Numbered from the stretch's first letter, positions 24,748 through 33,525 are shown. The stretch is DNA of 64,000 nucleotides from Ammoniphilus sp. CFH 90114 (GCF_004123195.1 NZ_SDLI01000015.1:1-64000); one strand, 5' to 3'. The notes: generated by a model not told the origin, from the sequence alone. Made by a program: numbers and translations.

Positions 24748-25701
24748 CTACCTCTGCACCTTCGGTATTCCGTATAGAGTCTTATACCAATACCGCGAGA
24801 TCACTCCTAATCCGACAAGGCAAAAAAACATACTATAAACAAAATAAACTCCCGAAAACTCTCCTTGATACAGATCATTAACCATAAGAAGCAACCAATA
24901 GAAGGGATTAAACAAAGCTAATTGATGCATCCACCCCTCCATGAATAATCCCAGAGCAGGTATTCCCATTAATCCTACAAAAACGACGGGTTTGAGGATC
25001 GCTAAGGCTTGAGATTCGTTCGTTGCATAGAAGGCCAAAATGAGTCCAAGCACGATTCCTAAACTAACTCCGGAAGCTAAGATGAAGACCAGAGGCAAGA
25101 CCTTCAGAGGAACATTCAAGATCCATCCACAAAGAAGAAAGTCAACACCGACAATCCCCGCTGTGATCGTTACTTTGGCTAAAAGAGGAATCAGTGGATG
25201 AGCAGGCTGCGTCTTCTGCAATTCTGTAGTAAACCGTTCTCTTTCCTCTACCAACTTGAATAACAGCACCATCGCTCCCACCATAAACGTCCCATAAAGG
25301 TTAAAAGCAAAAACCTTATTAAACAATCTCTGTCTATCGGCTCCAACATCCACTACTTTCTCTCCTTGAAGGAGACTTTTCATCTTTTCAACGTCTTCGA
25401 CCGCTTCACGTCCATCAACAACCAATTCTCCATCCTTTATACCGATCTTATGGTCGAGGTCGAAAACCCATCTTCTCATCTGTTCGTCGTCCCTTGCCAC
25501 CATCACCTCTAGACCCTTCAATCCATCATAATGCTCCACTTCCTGTTCCAAGACAACCAGCTTCGGCAAGGGAGAATAGACATGTTGAATGCCTGAACCA
25601 CCCATCGCGGTCAAGAGTGGAAAGAGAAAGATTAATAGAATAAAAACATTTCGCCTCGTAAGCGCCCATTCTTTTAGCAGAAAGCTCCAAAACATCTTCA
25701 T
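24748..25701 (-). CDS. ABC-2 type transporter permease
   Basis: A 317-residue permease with one helix near residue 20 (NVFILLIFLFPLLTAMGGSG). A large extracytoplasmic domain of about 130 residues follows, and then five more helices. This is the ABC-2 exporter layout with an extended first loop. It follows the second permease gene (25708-26421) by six bases and the ATPase gene (26425-27270), so the three form one exporter operon. The divergent TetR gene upstream is the likely regulator. Cargo is unknown; drug, peptide or lipid export are all possible. Confidence 0.8.
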   Translation of the reverse strand: MKMFWSFLLKEWALTRRNVFILLIFLFPLLTAMGGSGIQHVYSPLPKLVVLEQEVEHYDGLKGLEVMVARDDEQMRRWVFDLDHKIGIKDGELVVDGREAVEDVEKMKSLLQGEKVVDVGADRQRLFNKVFAFNLYGTFMVGAMVLLFKLVEERERFTTELQKTQPAHPLIPLLAKVTITAGIVGVDFLLCGWILNVPLKVLPLVFILASGVSLGIVLGLILAFYATNESQALAILKPVVFVGLMGIPALGLFMEGWMHQLALFNPFYWLLLMVNDLYQGEFSGVYFVYSMFFCLVGLGVISRYWYKTLYGIPKVQR

Positions 25702-25707
25702 CCCCCC

Positions 25708-26421
25708 TTATAGCCTAAACCCCTTCTTGAAGGTAATATGCTTGAACAGCAGTACACTACTTGCATATACGAACAGAGCAACGAAGGTTAAAATCATCAA
25801 CAGATCTGAACCCCCAACAGCTCCCCCTGGTAAATACAAATCATAATAGGCCTGGATAAAACTCTCAAATGGATTATAGGGGATCGGATCAACATTCCAG
25901 TTCGGAAATACAAGACGCACCATAACGGCAAAGATAAGACCCGTTACTAGACTGCCAATCGCCATCACGATACTTTGCTTTTTCACGAGCATCACAATCA
26001 ATACTCCACTGCCAATCATCAATAACGCTACTAATAAAGATAAATAAACAAACTGCAAGACGAATAGAAGATCCCCAAGCCTCATCGCTACAGCCAAGCT
26101 GCTTGCTACCCCTGTCATGAGTAAGAGCAACCCATGCTTGCCAACAAAGTACTGAAAGGGACTTCGACTCGTGCGCATCACTTGAATCATCTGCGTTTCC
26201 ATATCCTCAGAGATCTGCAGAGCGGCTAACCAGAAAATCAGGTCGAGCAAGATGACGACAAAACCAATGGTGATCTTGGGAATCCATAAACTTAGATCGG
26301 GGTCTCTAGCCCAAACCACCGATAGAGCATTCAAGAGGATCACCATGATTCCAATATAGCCAAAGACTAACGCAGCAATTTGGTTTCGAATCAATCTCAG
26401 AAACTCCATACGAAGAAGCAT
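25708..26421 (-). CDS. ABC transporter permease subunit
   Basis: A 237-residue protein with six predicted membrane helices and few charged loops, starting MLLRMEFLRLIRNQIAALVFGY, which is typical of ABC-2 or CcmB-like permeases. It begins three bases after the ATPase gene ends and is followed six bases later by a second permease, suggesting a heterodimeric membrane domain. It has no extracytoplasmic domain, unlike its partner. The exported substrate cannot be deduced. Confidence 0.78.
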   Translation of the reverse strand: MLLRMEFLRLIRNQIAALVFGYIGIMVILLNALSVVWARDPDLSLWIPKITIGFVVILLDLIFWLAALQISEDMETQMIQVMRTSRSPFQYFVGKHGLLLLMTGVASSLAVAMRLGDLLFVLQFVYLSLLVALLMIGSGVLIVMLVKKQSIVMAIGSLVTGLIFAVMVRLVFPNWNVDPIPYNPFESFIQAYYDLYLPGGAVGGSDLLMILTFVALFVYASSVLLFKHITFKKGFRL

Positions 26422-26424
26422 ACC

Positions 26425-27270
26425 TTACTCCCCTTTCAACCCACGTCCCACTACTTTAATAAAAATCTCTTCGAGTGTTGCTTCTTGTGAATGTATGCTG
26501 CTCCACTGATTGTCTTGTATGGCCCGGATGAATTCAGACAACTCCTTCTCCCGGTTAAACACCCGTTGTGAATCAGGATACTCAACGACCACACTGCTCC
26601 TACCATATCTTTTTTTATAATTGGATGGTGTATCTATTTCTACAATCTTCGCTTTGTTAAAAAACGCAATCCGGTCACATAGCTTCTCTGCTTCATGCAT
26701 ATCATGAGTTGTCACAAACATGGTTGTTCCGTGTCGATTCAAACCTTTCAACAACTCCCGGACATGTGCGGCAATTTCTGGATCCATGCCTGAGGTCGGT
26801 TCATCTAAAAATAAAATTTCAGGATTCGTGACCATCGCACGGGCCAGTACCAATCTCGTCTTCATCCCTTTAGAATATTCGGCTACTCTTTTATCTTTGG
26901 CATGATAAATATCCATTTGCCTAAGAATCGAATGGATAGCTTCTTTTTTCACACCATACAGGGAAGCATGAAAGTATAGATTCTCATACCCAGTCAACGT
27001 TGGATACAGCACATCGTTTTCAAAAGCAATTCCTATTCTCCGATAGAACCGATGATTGGCCTGAGCCATATCCTGCCCCAACAGAAAAACCGTCCCTCTA
27101 GGTGGAGCGATGAGACGGGTAAGGAGCTTGATCGTTGTTGATTTTCCAGCTCCACTTGGACCCAGAAAGCCAAACACCTCACCTTTCTCCACTTCAAAGC
27201 TTATGTGATCAACCGCATTGGTTTTTCCATCGTAGGAGTAAGTAAGTCCTTTAACCTCAATCGCTGGCAT
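26425..27270 (-). CDS. ABC transporter ATP-binding protein
   Basis: An exporter ATPase of about 281 residues with Walker A GPSGAGKST, the signature YSKGMKTRLVLAR, Walker B ILFLDEPTSGMDPE and the switch histidine in VTTHDMHE. A C-terminal extension of about 70 residues follows. I prefer the ATG at 27268-27270 (MPAIEVKGL), with GGGGAG nine bases upstream. Other in-frame starts further up would run into the regulatory palindrome. It heads the three-gene exporter operon divergent from a TetR regulator. Confidence 0.9.
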   Translation of the reverse strand: MPAIEVKGLTYSYDGKTNAVDHISFEVEKGEVFGFLGPSGAGKSTTIKLLTRLIAPPRGTVFLLGQDMAQANHRFYRRIGIAFENDVLYPTLTGYENLYFHASLYGVKKEAIHSILRQMDIYHAKDKRVAEYSKGMKTRLVLARAMVTNPEILFLDEPTSGMDPEIAAHVRELLKGLNRHGTTMFVTTHDMHEAEKLCDRIAFFNKAKIVEIDTPSNYKKRYGRSSVVVEYPDSQRVFNREKELSEFIRAIQDNQWSSIHSQEATLEEIFIKVVGRGLKGE

Positions 27271-27294
27271 GGTCATCAACTCCCCATTTAATTG

Positions 27295-27370
27295 TGAAAC
27301 ATTTTTGTATTTTTGTTTCATTTCTTAACCTCAGTATAGGAGAATTTTGAAACAAAATCAATGTTTTGTT
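27295..27370. promoter_or_regulatory. Candidate TetR operators between the divergent ABC and tetR genes
   Basis: Two inverted repeats share the AACA/TGTT half-site theme. TGAAACA (27295-27301) pairs with TGTTTCA (27314-27320), and AACAAAA (27351-27357) pairs with TTTTGTT (27364-27370). They flank the start regions of both divergent genes, as expected for a TetR-type repressor controlling itself and its exporter. Confidence 0.5.
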
Positions 27371-27393
27371 ATACTATTTTGGAGGTGATGAAC

Positions 27394-27981
27394 ATGAACG
27401 GCTTTGAAAAACGAGCTGAACAAAAGAAACAAGACATTATCCACAGCTCGATTGAACTCTTTAAAACACTTCCACCCGCTAAGGTATCCATTCGCGACAT
27501 CGCCAAGAAAGCCCATGTTTCCGTCGTGACCATTTATAATTATTTTGATAGCAAGGAAGGAGTCATCCACGAGGTCGTAAGAAGCATCCTCACCGAACAG
27601 ATGGAACAAGCCCAATCGATTATCGAATCCCATAAGCCTTTTCCAGAAAAACTGAAAGAGCTTATCTTTGTCAAATCGACCTTACTTACTCATTTCCACC
27701 CAGAATTTCTCCAGTTACTATTAACAGATCATGAGTTATCTACTATGATACAGAATGAATTTATGGGGAAAACTGACGAGTTAGTCGAGGTGTTTATCGA
27801 AACGGCTAAGGCGCAAGGAGAGATCTGCGCGAATCTGCCCACCTCCTTTATTCTTCGAATCCTTGAACTTTACAAAAGAGATCTTTCCTCAGAACACAGC
27901 ATACTGCTTCAGGGAGATCTTAGCCCGTCTAACTCTGAACGGATTCTTCATACATTACTGTATGGCATCATGAAAAAATGA
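27394..27981 (+). CDS. TetR/AcrR family transcriptional regulator
   Basis: A 195-residue regulator with an N-terminal helix-turn-helix (VSIRDIAKKAHVSVVTIYNYFDSKEGVI) of the TetR family. An all-helical ligand-binding domain follows. The ATG at 27394 has GGAGGT seven bases upstream; ATG codons upstream lie within or before that site. It is divergent from the three-gene ABC exporter operon and is the likely repressor of it, acting through the inverted repeats in the gap. The inducer is unknown. Confidence 0.88.
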   Translation: MNGFEKRAEQKKQDIIHSSIELFKTLPPAKVSIRDIAKKAHVSVVTIYNYFDSKEGVIHEVVRSILTEQMEQAQSIIESHKPFPEKLKELIFVKSTLLTHFHPEFLQLLLTDHELSTMIQNEFMGKTDELVEVFIETAKAQGEICANLPTSFILRILELYKRDLSSEHSILLQGDLSPSNSERILHTLLYGIMKK

Positions 27982-28000
27982 CCACCTGTTGGTGGTCATT
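27977..28000. terminator. Bidirectional terminator between tetR and the 347-residue-frame membrane protein
   Basis: The perfect ten-base arms AATGACCACC and GGTGGTCATT around TGTT have T runs on both sides. They overlap the stop codons of both convergent genes. Confidence 0.8.
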
Positions 28001-29015
28001 TTGCTCTGAACTCGATTAAAGGTACAATATCCTCAGCCGAGCGGATATGTGATTCTTTACTTACACTAATGTTCGCTATTTTTTTGTTATATGATTGTTT
28101 TCGATTAAATGACGGCGTATTCTGCTCAGGGTGAAAAACATCGATATTGAGGCTAATAGCAGAAATTCCTTCTTCCTTCAGTGGCTCCACCACAGACCAG
28201 ATCTGTTGGGCTAATTGTTCTTTATTGTTTTCTGTTAGATCCATGAATTTAACTGTATTTATATAGATGCTAATATAAGACTCTGGATTCTTGGCTAACT
28301 CCTTTAGATCCATTCGGGCCACTCTCGGATTGATCCCATCAACCCATATTTCCGAATGAGAAAAAGAAGCTTCTTCTAGGTCACTCCCAATCTTCTTACG
28401 GTACTTTTCACCATACTGATACTTCATAAATTCGTTGACAAACGTATCGGATATGGGGGCCTTCAAGGACTTCTTCCCTGAAACCGTTACCTGAAAGGAA
28501 AACATGGGGTATTCACTTAATTTAGCCTGAGCCGAAAAGGTTCCGTCCATATCTCCTGCATTCCACGAATAGGTTACAGGATAGACTTCTGCGCTAGTTC
28601 CATATTTCTCCTCTAATGACCTCTGCAAATAAGCCTGAACCTCTCTTTTCTCCGATGGCAGTCGATCATATAAACTGAAGTAAGTTTGAAACGGGAAGAC
28701 ATAAAAAGGAATTAACCCAATCAAAAAGGTGAAAATGAAGGATTTGTTTGCAGATCCTTGACTGACAAACTCTGGTTTCACCTCTTCCTTATTAATCTGA
28801 TCTGCACGAATCAAGACTTTAACAATCGCATAAATCCAAAAAATAAGTGCGGGTAAACCTAAAAAACCAAGCGACATCATCGCCACTAATAATAGAAAGG
28901 AATGAATCGTAATATACAACAATCCAACGCCCATTTCTCCCAAATAACCATGACCAAGCCCGGGATATACGAGCGTGAGTCCCATTGCCAGCCAAGGGTT
29001 TCTTTTCTTTTTCAT
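27996..29015 (-). CDS. Hypothetical membrane protein with N-terminal TM2-like helices
   Basis: About 339 residues. The first 75 residues hold a TM2/DUF5683-like pair of helices with the motif PGLGHGYLGEMGVGLLYI. Another helix follows near residues 96-115 (SFIFTFLIGLIPFYVF). The remaining 220 residues are hydrophilic and probably extracytoplasmic, with no motif I recognise. The ATG at 29013-29015 (MKKKRNPWLAM) has AGGAG upstream and is preferred over an upstream start eight codons earlier. The gene stands alone. The 240 bases upstream contain only the P450 terminator. No function can be offered. Confidence 0.6.
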   Translation of the reverse strand: MKKKRNPWLAMGLTLVYPGLGHGYLGEMGVGLLYITIHSFLLLVAMMSLGFLGLPALIFWIYAIVKVLIRADQINKEEVKPEFVSQGSANKSFIFTFLIGLIPFYVFPFQTYFSLYDRLPSEKREVQAYLQRSLEEKYGTSAEVYPVTYSWNAGDMDGTFSAQAKLSEYPMFSFQVTVSGKKSLKAPISDTFVNEFMKYQYGEKYRKKIGSDLEEASFSHSEIWVDGINPRVARMDLKELAKNPESYISIYINTVKFMDLTENNKEQLAQQIWSVVEPLKEEGISAISLNIDVFHPEQNTPSFNRKQSYNKKIANISVSKESHIRSAEDIVPLIEFRAK

Positions 29016-29224
29016 CCTTTTCACTCCTACTGAATTCAAACTGCTGATGCTAGATTGATTTTACACTTCAATAGGGAATGAAAATAGTACCAATCTAAAA
29101 TAGTACCTCAAGTAAAAAACTCCCCAAAAGGGAATCGTAAGAAATTCTTTTTACAGACAGAGCAACACCAAAAAAAATCGTTTACATATAGTAATAGTAC
29201 CTTAGTTGGAACCCAAATTAAATA

Positions 29225-29250
29225 AGGGACTGAATGGGCTTTCAGTCCCT
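29225..29250 (-). terminator. Terminator of the MATE-P450 operon
   Basis: The perfect ten-base arms AGGGACTGAA and TTCAGTCCCT are followed on the minus strand by TATTTAATTT. Confidence 0.75.
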
Positions 29251-29255
29251 CAAAT

Positions 29256-30578
29256 CTACTTTCTAGATTGATCGCTTCGGCTCTTTACCAACATCTTTAA
29301 CCCACCTTTGATTCTCAAAGATACCGAAGGCTCAGCTTGAATCGGAGCCTGTGCCGGAGCTAGCACTAGCCTATATCTCTGAGCCAGAAGCACCATGATC
29401 AAAGTAGCCTCCATACTAGCAAATTGGTTTCCGATACACGATCTTGAACCCGCTCCGAATGGAAGATAAGCATACCTTGGGATGCTTTTTACAGCCTCAG
29501 GTGCAAACCGTTCAGGCATAAATTTCTCTGGTTGATCAAAATATTGAGGATTCCGATGAAGACTATAAGGAGAAATCATAAAAATAGAGTTACGAGTAAA
29601 GGGTTCTCCTAAAATTTCCACGTCTTCATTCGCTTCCCGTAGGATCATCCAAGCAGGTGGATACAAACGTAGGGACTCTTGCCAAATCTGCTGCGTATAA
29701 GAAAGCTTCGTTAAATCTTCGTATGTCGGAGGGCGATCTCCCAGAACACAGTCCAGTTCCTCTCTCCATTTTACTTCCACCTCAGGGTGTTGGGATAATA
29801 AGTACCATGTCCAGCTTAGCGCATTCGCGGTTGTTTCATGGCCTGCGATGAGCATCGTAATGATCTGATCAATAAGCTCTTGTTCCTCGACCCCATCTTC
29901 CTCCAGCAGATGCCGTAATAAAGTAGGAGAGTCTCGCTTCTCTTGTTGTTGGACAAACCCCTTCGCGGTTTGATGTAACACCCCCATGGACTGGGTGTGC
30001 CGTAGATTCCCCCGAGTCGGAATGAACTTGGGCAAAGGGATGGGTGAATACATCCGCTTGGCCGTATATTGGATCGTCTCCTCAACAGCTCTTGCAACTC
30101 TCTCCGCATCCTCTTTTAATTTTGCCCCAAATAATGTTTGCATGATGACCGTAAGCGTCAGCATCATAAAATCACGATGCACCCATCGTTCCTCTCCATC
30201 TTGCCACTCATCAAATGCTCGCGTGGCTTGCTCTATCACGATCGGAGCGTACTCCTGAATTCTCTGCTTGTGAAAAGCCGGAAGCATAGACTGCCGCTGA
30301 TGGTCATGCTTTTTTCCTTCCGTGGTCAAAATCCCCTGACCTACTGTTTCTCTTAGAATTCGACTTGATCTACCTTTTCGAAACGATTGTTCTTTAGAGA
30401 TTAGCACCTCTCGAATCGCTTCCGGGTGATTCAAAATATAAGAAGGCGTCCTCTTGCTAGACCGTACAGAAACGATATCACCTAAGTGCAGAACACTCGT
30501 CATGAATCCGAGAGAATCACGTTGAAAGTGAAGGAAATTCTTCAGTCGTGCCCCTTCTATTTCCACTACCTTACTCAA
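29256..30578 (-). CDS. Cytochrome P450
   Basis: About 440 residues with all P450 hallmarks: I-helix oxygen-activation motif AGHETT, K-helix ExxR as ESLR, the PERF segment and the haem-ligand loop FGAGSRSCIG (cysteine about residue 381). The class with AGHETT is typical of soluble bacterial fatty-acid, terpene or secondary-metabolite hydroxylases. I choose a TTG start at 30576-30578, because GGAGGGG lies seven bases upstream. The longer frame upstream runs through that site. It lies 62 bases after the MATE exporter gene with no terminator between, so both are probably transcribed from the Zur-box promoter. No ferredoxin or reductase gene is nearby. Confidence 0.9.
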   Translation of the reverse strand: MSKVVEIEGARLKNFLHFQRDSLGFMTSVLHLGDIVSVRSSKRTPSYILNHPEAIREVLISKEQSFRKGRSSRILRETVGQGILTTEGKKHDHQRQSMLPAFHKQRIQEYAPIVIEQATRAFDEWQDGEERWVHRDFMMLTLTVIMQTLFGAKLKEDAERVARAVEETIQYTAKRMYSPIPLPKFIPTRGNLRHTQSMGVLHQTAKGFVQQQEKRDSPTLLRHLLEEDGVEEQELIDQIITMLIAGHETTANALSWTWYLLSQHPEVEVKWREELDCVLGDRPPTYEDLTKLSYTQQIWQESLRLYPPAWMILREANEDVEILGEPFTRNSIFMISPYSLHRNPQYFDQPEKFMPERFAPEAVKSIPRYAYLPFGAGSRSCIGNQFASMEATLIMVLLAQRYRLVLAPAQAPIQAEPSVSLRIKGGLKMLVKSRSDQSRK

Positions 30579-30640
30579 GTATACTCCCCTCCACAAAGCT
30601 AATTGTAATTCCATTATAACCAAAAATCGTCCAAGCAAGT

Positions 30641-31984
30641 TTACATCATCATACTTTTCCTTAGTTTAGGAAGATACGTCCAAGAAATCAACGAACGAGA
30701 TAAACTAAATAAAACGAAGGAACACCATAATCCATGATTATCCCAAATGGGAACTAGAAGCCAAGTGGAAACTAGGAAAATGAGCATAGATAAGATCATA
30801 GTATTTCGTACAGGTCTTGCATTCGTTGCCCCTGAGCAAATGCCCTCGAACTGCAATCCCCAGAATACAGCAAAGGGAAAGAGCAACAGCCAGATTACAT
30901 ATTCCGATGCCACAGCCTTCACTTCTCCAATGCCCGTAAACAAGCTTATGATCCATCCTTCTGCAAGCAATAATCCTACGACTAGAAGAACCGATGCGAG
31001 AATAGACCATAATACCGTAACCCGGATGGTGGCTTCGAACAAAGCTTGATTTTTACTGCCGACCGACCGCCCAATAAGAATGGACGAGGCATTTGCGAAT
31101 CCTCCAAAGAAATAAGCCAAGATGAACTGCAGCTGCATCAGGATGGCATTGGCAGCCAGTGTGACCTCACCTAACTTTGAACCATAAGCCGTAAAGGCAC
31201 CAAAAACGGTGAGTAGACAAAGGGTTCGGATAAAGAGATCTCGGTTCACTTTAAACATTTTTAAAAAGGAACGGGAATCCCAAAAATGAGACCAACTCCA
31301 CTGGCTCCAATCGATTTTTCGACTTGCCATTAAGAGAAGAAGACCCACTACAATCGCACTGACCTCAGAAATAACGGTAGCCAAGGCAACTCCCGGAACT
31401 CCCCATTGGAGAACAAGAACAAAATACAAATCTAGGCCTATGTTCAATAAGTTCATGAAGATCTGCAGAAATAAGGCCAGCTTTACCTTCGAAATGCCAA
31501 TTAGCCATCCTAATATTACGTAGTTTGCGAGGGCAAAAGGTGCACCCCAAATGCGTATATCAAAATAACTGGCAGCCTGAGCTTCCACCACCGGGCTTGA
31601 TTCCATGAGAAGAAGAGAAATATACTTTATTGGAACTTGTAGACCTATAAACAGCCCCCCCATAAGTAGCGCGATGCCTAAAGGTCTAAGCAAGAACATG
31701 AGCAAGTCCTGGACATCCCCTGCCCCTTGGGCTTGAGCCGTGAACCCCGATGTACTCACGCGTAAAAAACCAAGGACCCAGTATAAATAGTTAAAGATAA
31801 GTGCACCGATCGCCACTCCACCAATATAAGCAGGATGCGGTAGTTGACCGACAACAGCGGTGTCCACCGCGCCTAAAAACGGAGTGGATAACCCGGATAA
31901 GATCAGTGGGAGAGAAAGCTTCAAAAATTGCCCGTGTGTAAGCGGCTGTGTGGTTGAGAGTGAAGTTGTTGAGACGGTATTCAT
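30641..31984 (-). CDS. MATE family efflux transporter (DinF-like)
   Basis: A 447-residue, twelve-helix transporter of the MATE superfamily. The opening LKLSLPLILSGLSTPFLGAVDTAVVG and the second-half region AANAILMQLQFILAYFFGGFANASSILIG are diagnostic of the DinF/NorM-type fold. MATE proteins export cationic drugs or metabolites using Na+ or H+ gradients. GGAGGG lies just before the ATG. Its promoter has a Zur-like box over the start of transcription, so expression is expected to rise under zinc limitation. The next gene on the transcript is a P450, which suggests export of a compound that the P450 modifies, an inference. Confidence 0.88.
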   Translation of the reverse strand: MNTVSTTSLSTTQPLTHGQFLKLSLPLILSGLSTPFLGAVDTAVVGQLPHPAYIGGVAIGALIFNYLYWVLGFLRVSTSGFTAQAQGAGDVQDLLMFLLRPLGIALLMGGLFIGLQVPIKYISLLLMESSPVVEAQAASYFDIRIWGAPFALANYVILGWLIGISKVKLALFLQIFMNLLNIGLDLYFVLVLQWGVPGVALATVISEVSAIVVGLLLLMASRKIDWSQWSWSHFWDSRSFLKMFKVNRDLFIRTLCLLTVFGAFTAYGSKLGEVTLAANAILMQLQFILAYFFGGFANASSILIGRSVGSKNQALFEATIRVTVLWSILASVLLVVGLLLAEGWIISLFTGIGEVKAVASEYVIWLLLFPFAVFWGLQFEGICSGATNARPVRNTMILSMLIFLVSTWLLVPIWDNHGLWCSFVLFSLSRSLISWTYLPKLRKSMMM

Positions 31985-32001
31985 AATCCCTCCAATAATA
32001 A

Positions 32002-32050
32002 CCGTAATTATTACGAATTATATTATCTACCATATGCGCTAAAGGGTCAA
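32002..32050 (-). promoter_or_regulatory. Promoter with Zur-like box for MATE-P450
   Basis: On the minus strand TTGACC (32050-32045), 17 bp, then GATAAT (32027-32022) predict a start at about 32015. The palindrome CCGTAATTATTACGA (32002-32016) matches the Bacillus Zur consensus TCGTAATnATTACGA at all but one position. It covers -1 to +14, where a bound repressor would block transcription. Confidence 0.75.
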
Positions 32051-32139
32051 GTTATCTACCTAAAATCAAGATGCGGCCGATAATTCTACTCATCTGATCC
32101 CCACACTTTTATATAATTCATTCTCTTATGATTTCAATA

Positions 32140-32250
32140 TATTATTGAGATTGATTTTCATTATAGATGGATGATGTGTAGGCTCCTACTCCCACGGCTT
32201 ATGGAAGTTAAACTAGAAAGAAAAGACCTCAAGAAACGAGGTCTTTTTTT
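32140..32250 (+). ncRNA. Candidate small RNA behind a Fur-like box, with intrinsic terminator
   Basis: TGAGATTGATTTTCA (32146-32160) matches the Fur consensus TGATAATnATTATCA at 11 of 14 positions. After it, 32165-32250 has no open reading frame. It contains a small hairpin and a C-rich stretch CTCCTACTCCCACGG, and ends in a strong terminator (AAAGACCTC and GAGGTCTTT, 32222-32230 and 32238-32246, then TTTTTTT). The order is that of Fur-controlled small RNAs such as FsrA. No convincing -35/-10 pair could be assigned, so this is a candidate only. Confidence 0.4.
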
Positions 32251-32329
32251 GATTTTGCAACCGTAAACTTGGTTTCTTCATACTAAATACAGATCAACTT
32301 GGCCAACCTATATCATGGAGGTGATATCC

Positions 32330-32488
32330 ATGGCAAGAGACGTAAAATGCGAAGTTAACAGTTGTATTCACTGGGCTGCAGGAAACGAATGTAAAGCTTC
32401 GTCCATCTATGTTGTAAGTCGTATGAATAATAACCAAGCGTCTACATCGACAGAGACAGATTGCAAAACCTTTGAACCAAAGATCTAA
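32330..32488 (+). CDS. DUF1540 domain-containing small protein
   Basis: A 52-residue protein beginning MARDVKCEVNSCIHWAAG. It has four cysteines, at residues 7, 12, 20 and 43, in the DUF1540 pattern C-x4-C-x7-C and C-x-TFEP near the end. DUF1540 proteins are small cysteine-rich proteins common in Bacillales and Clostridia, presumed metal-binding, of unknown function. GGAGGTGAT is immediately upstream of the ATG. It ends in its own terminator. It lies between the Fur-like box/small RNA candidate and a perfect Fur box, inside the metal-responsive region. Confidence 0.82.
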   Translation: MARDVKCEVNSCIHWAAGNECKASSIYVVSRMNNNQASTSTETDCKTFEPKI

Positions 32489-32494
32489 GGGGAA

Positions 32495-32517
32495 GGACAA
32501 CTCTTACTGAGTTGTCC
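32495..32517 (+). terminator. Terminator of the DUF1540 gene
   Basis: The perfect nine-base arms GGACAACTC and GAGTTGTCC around TTACT are followed by CTTTTAAT. Confidence 0.85.
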
Positions 32518-32540
32518 CTTTTAATATTATTAACCAAAAA

Positions 32541-32555
32541 TGATAATTATTATCA
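32541..32555. promoter_or_regulatory. Perfect Fur box
   Basis: TGATAATTATTATCA is an exact match to the 7-1-7 Bacillus Fur consensus. It lies between the DUF1540 terminator and the end of the EamA gene. No promoter or downstream gene clearly belongs to it in either direction, so its target is unclear. Confidence 0.75.
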
Positions 32556-32631
32556 CAATAAAATACTTTTTGCTTTAAAAATTGGGTAGTACTCTACGCC
32601 CATACTGTGTTACACCGCTTAGCGCGTATTT

Positions 32632-33525
32632 TTAAACCTCCTTACGTATTTCCTCCTGCTTTCCTACACTCTTCCAGCCTAGCAAATCTTTAACTTTTGC
32701 CTTTCTCGATAAAGCGATACAAGCGCCGACAATCAGCACTCCACCCACTACCGTTAGTAGATCCGGTACTTCTGCGAAAAGCAAATAGCCCCACATCGCG
32801 TTAAACGCAATACCAATATAGCGTGTGACTTCAACGACAATCGCATTTTCATGGGTAAAAGCCTTTGTCAAGAAGATCAAACCGAGAAGGGACACGACCC
32901 CTATTAATATTAAATAAAACAGTTCAAGCAGATTGGGCATCACAAAATCATTCCACATGAGTGGAACAGAGATCACCGTTGCGATAGCGAGGAAATAAAA
33001 AATGATCTCATAGCTATGATGCTTCTTCGTTAGGTGACGAATGGAAATAGCCGCCCCAGCTGCGAACAAGGCACTTAATATACCTACAAAGGCGTCCATG
33101 GTATAGCTCTCAAACTGATATGGCTTAAGCAGCAACGTAGCCCCCGCGAAGGCTATGAACAGGAAGAACATGGCGTCCGATGAAATCTTGTCCTTCAGGA
33201 AGATCGCAGACAAGAGAATCACGAATATCGGTGATAAATGCACTAGTATAACGGCATCCGTTAATGGAATCATGGCAATGGTGTAAAAGTAAGCCGTTAA
33301 ATAAAGCGCTCCTAGGACCCCTCGTAATACAAGCAAGGGAATTCCAGTAGTAGAAAATGAAATTTTACTATACTTCATCATAAAGAAGATAATGACCGCT
33401 CCAATAATGCTCCGAAAAAAAGCAATTTCCGCAGGCGGAATTGCAAAGCTGGCTGCTTTTACCAAGACATTGACGATACTAAAAACAAGAGAAGAGAAAA
33501 TTGCTAGAATAACACCATTCTTCAT
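32632..33525 (-). CDS. EamA/DMT family transporter
   Basis: A 297-residue protein with ten membrane helices in two EamA repeats. The first repeat includes FRSIIGAVIIFFMMKYSK and ends near residue 135; the second includes EVTRYIGIAFNAMWGYLLFAEVP. A basic tail follows. EamA proteins export amino acids and metabolites; CntI of Pseudomonas, which exports the zincophore pseudopaline, belongs to this fold. The gene starts 27 bases after the last ATPase gene of the ABC operon on the same strand, with no terminator between, so it is probably the sixth gene of that operon. The exporter's cargo is inferred only by that comparison. Confidence 0.85.
   Translation of the reverse strand: MKNGVILAIFSSLVFSIVNVLVKAASFAIPPAEIAFFRSIIGAVIIFFMMKYSKISFSTTGIPLLVLRGVLGALYLTAYFYTIAMIPLTDAVILVHLSPIFVILLSAIFLKDKISSDAMFFLFIAFAGATLLLKPYQFESYTMDAFVGILSALFAAGAAISIRHLTKKHHSYEIIFYFLAIATVISVPLMWNDFVMPNLLELFYLILIGVVSLLGLIFLTKAFTHENAIVVEVTRYIGIAFNAMWGYLLFAEVPDLLTVVGGVLIVGACIALSRKAKVKDLLGWKSVGKQEEIRKEV

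Noticed and set aside
32145-32167. Sigma-A promoter overlapping the Fur-like box (TTGAGA and TATAGA)
   Set aside because: The spacing between the two hexamers is only 11 bp, too short for a working promoter.
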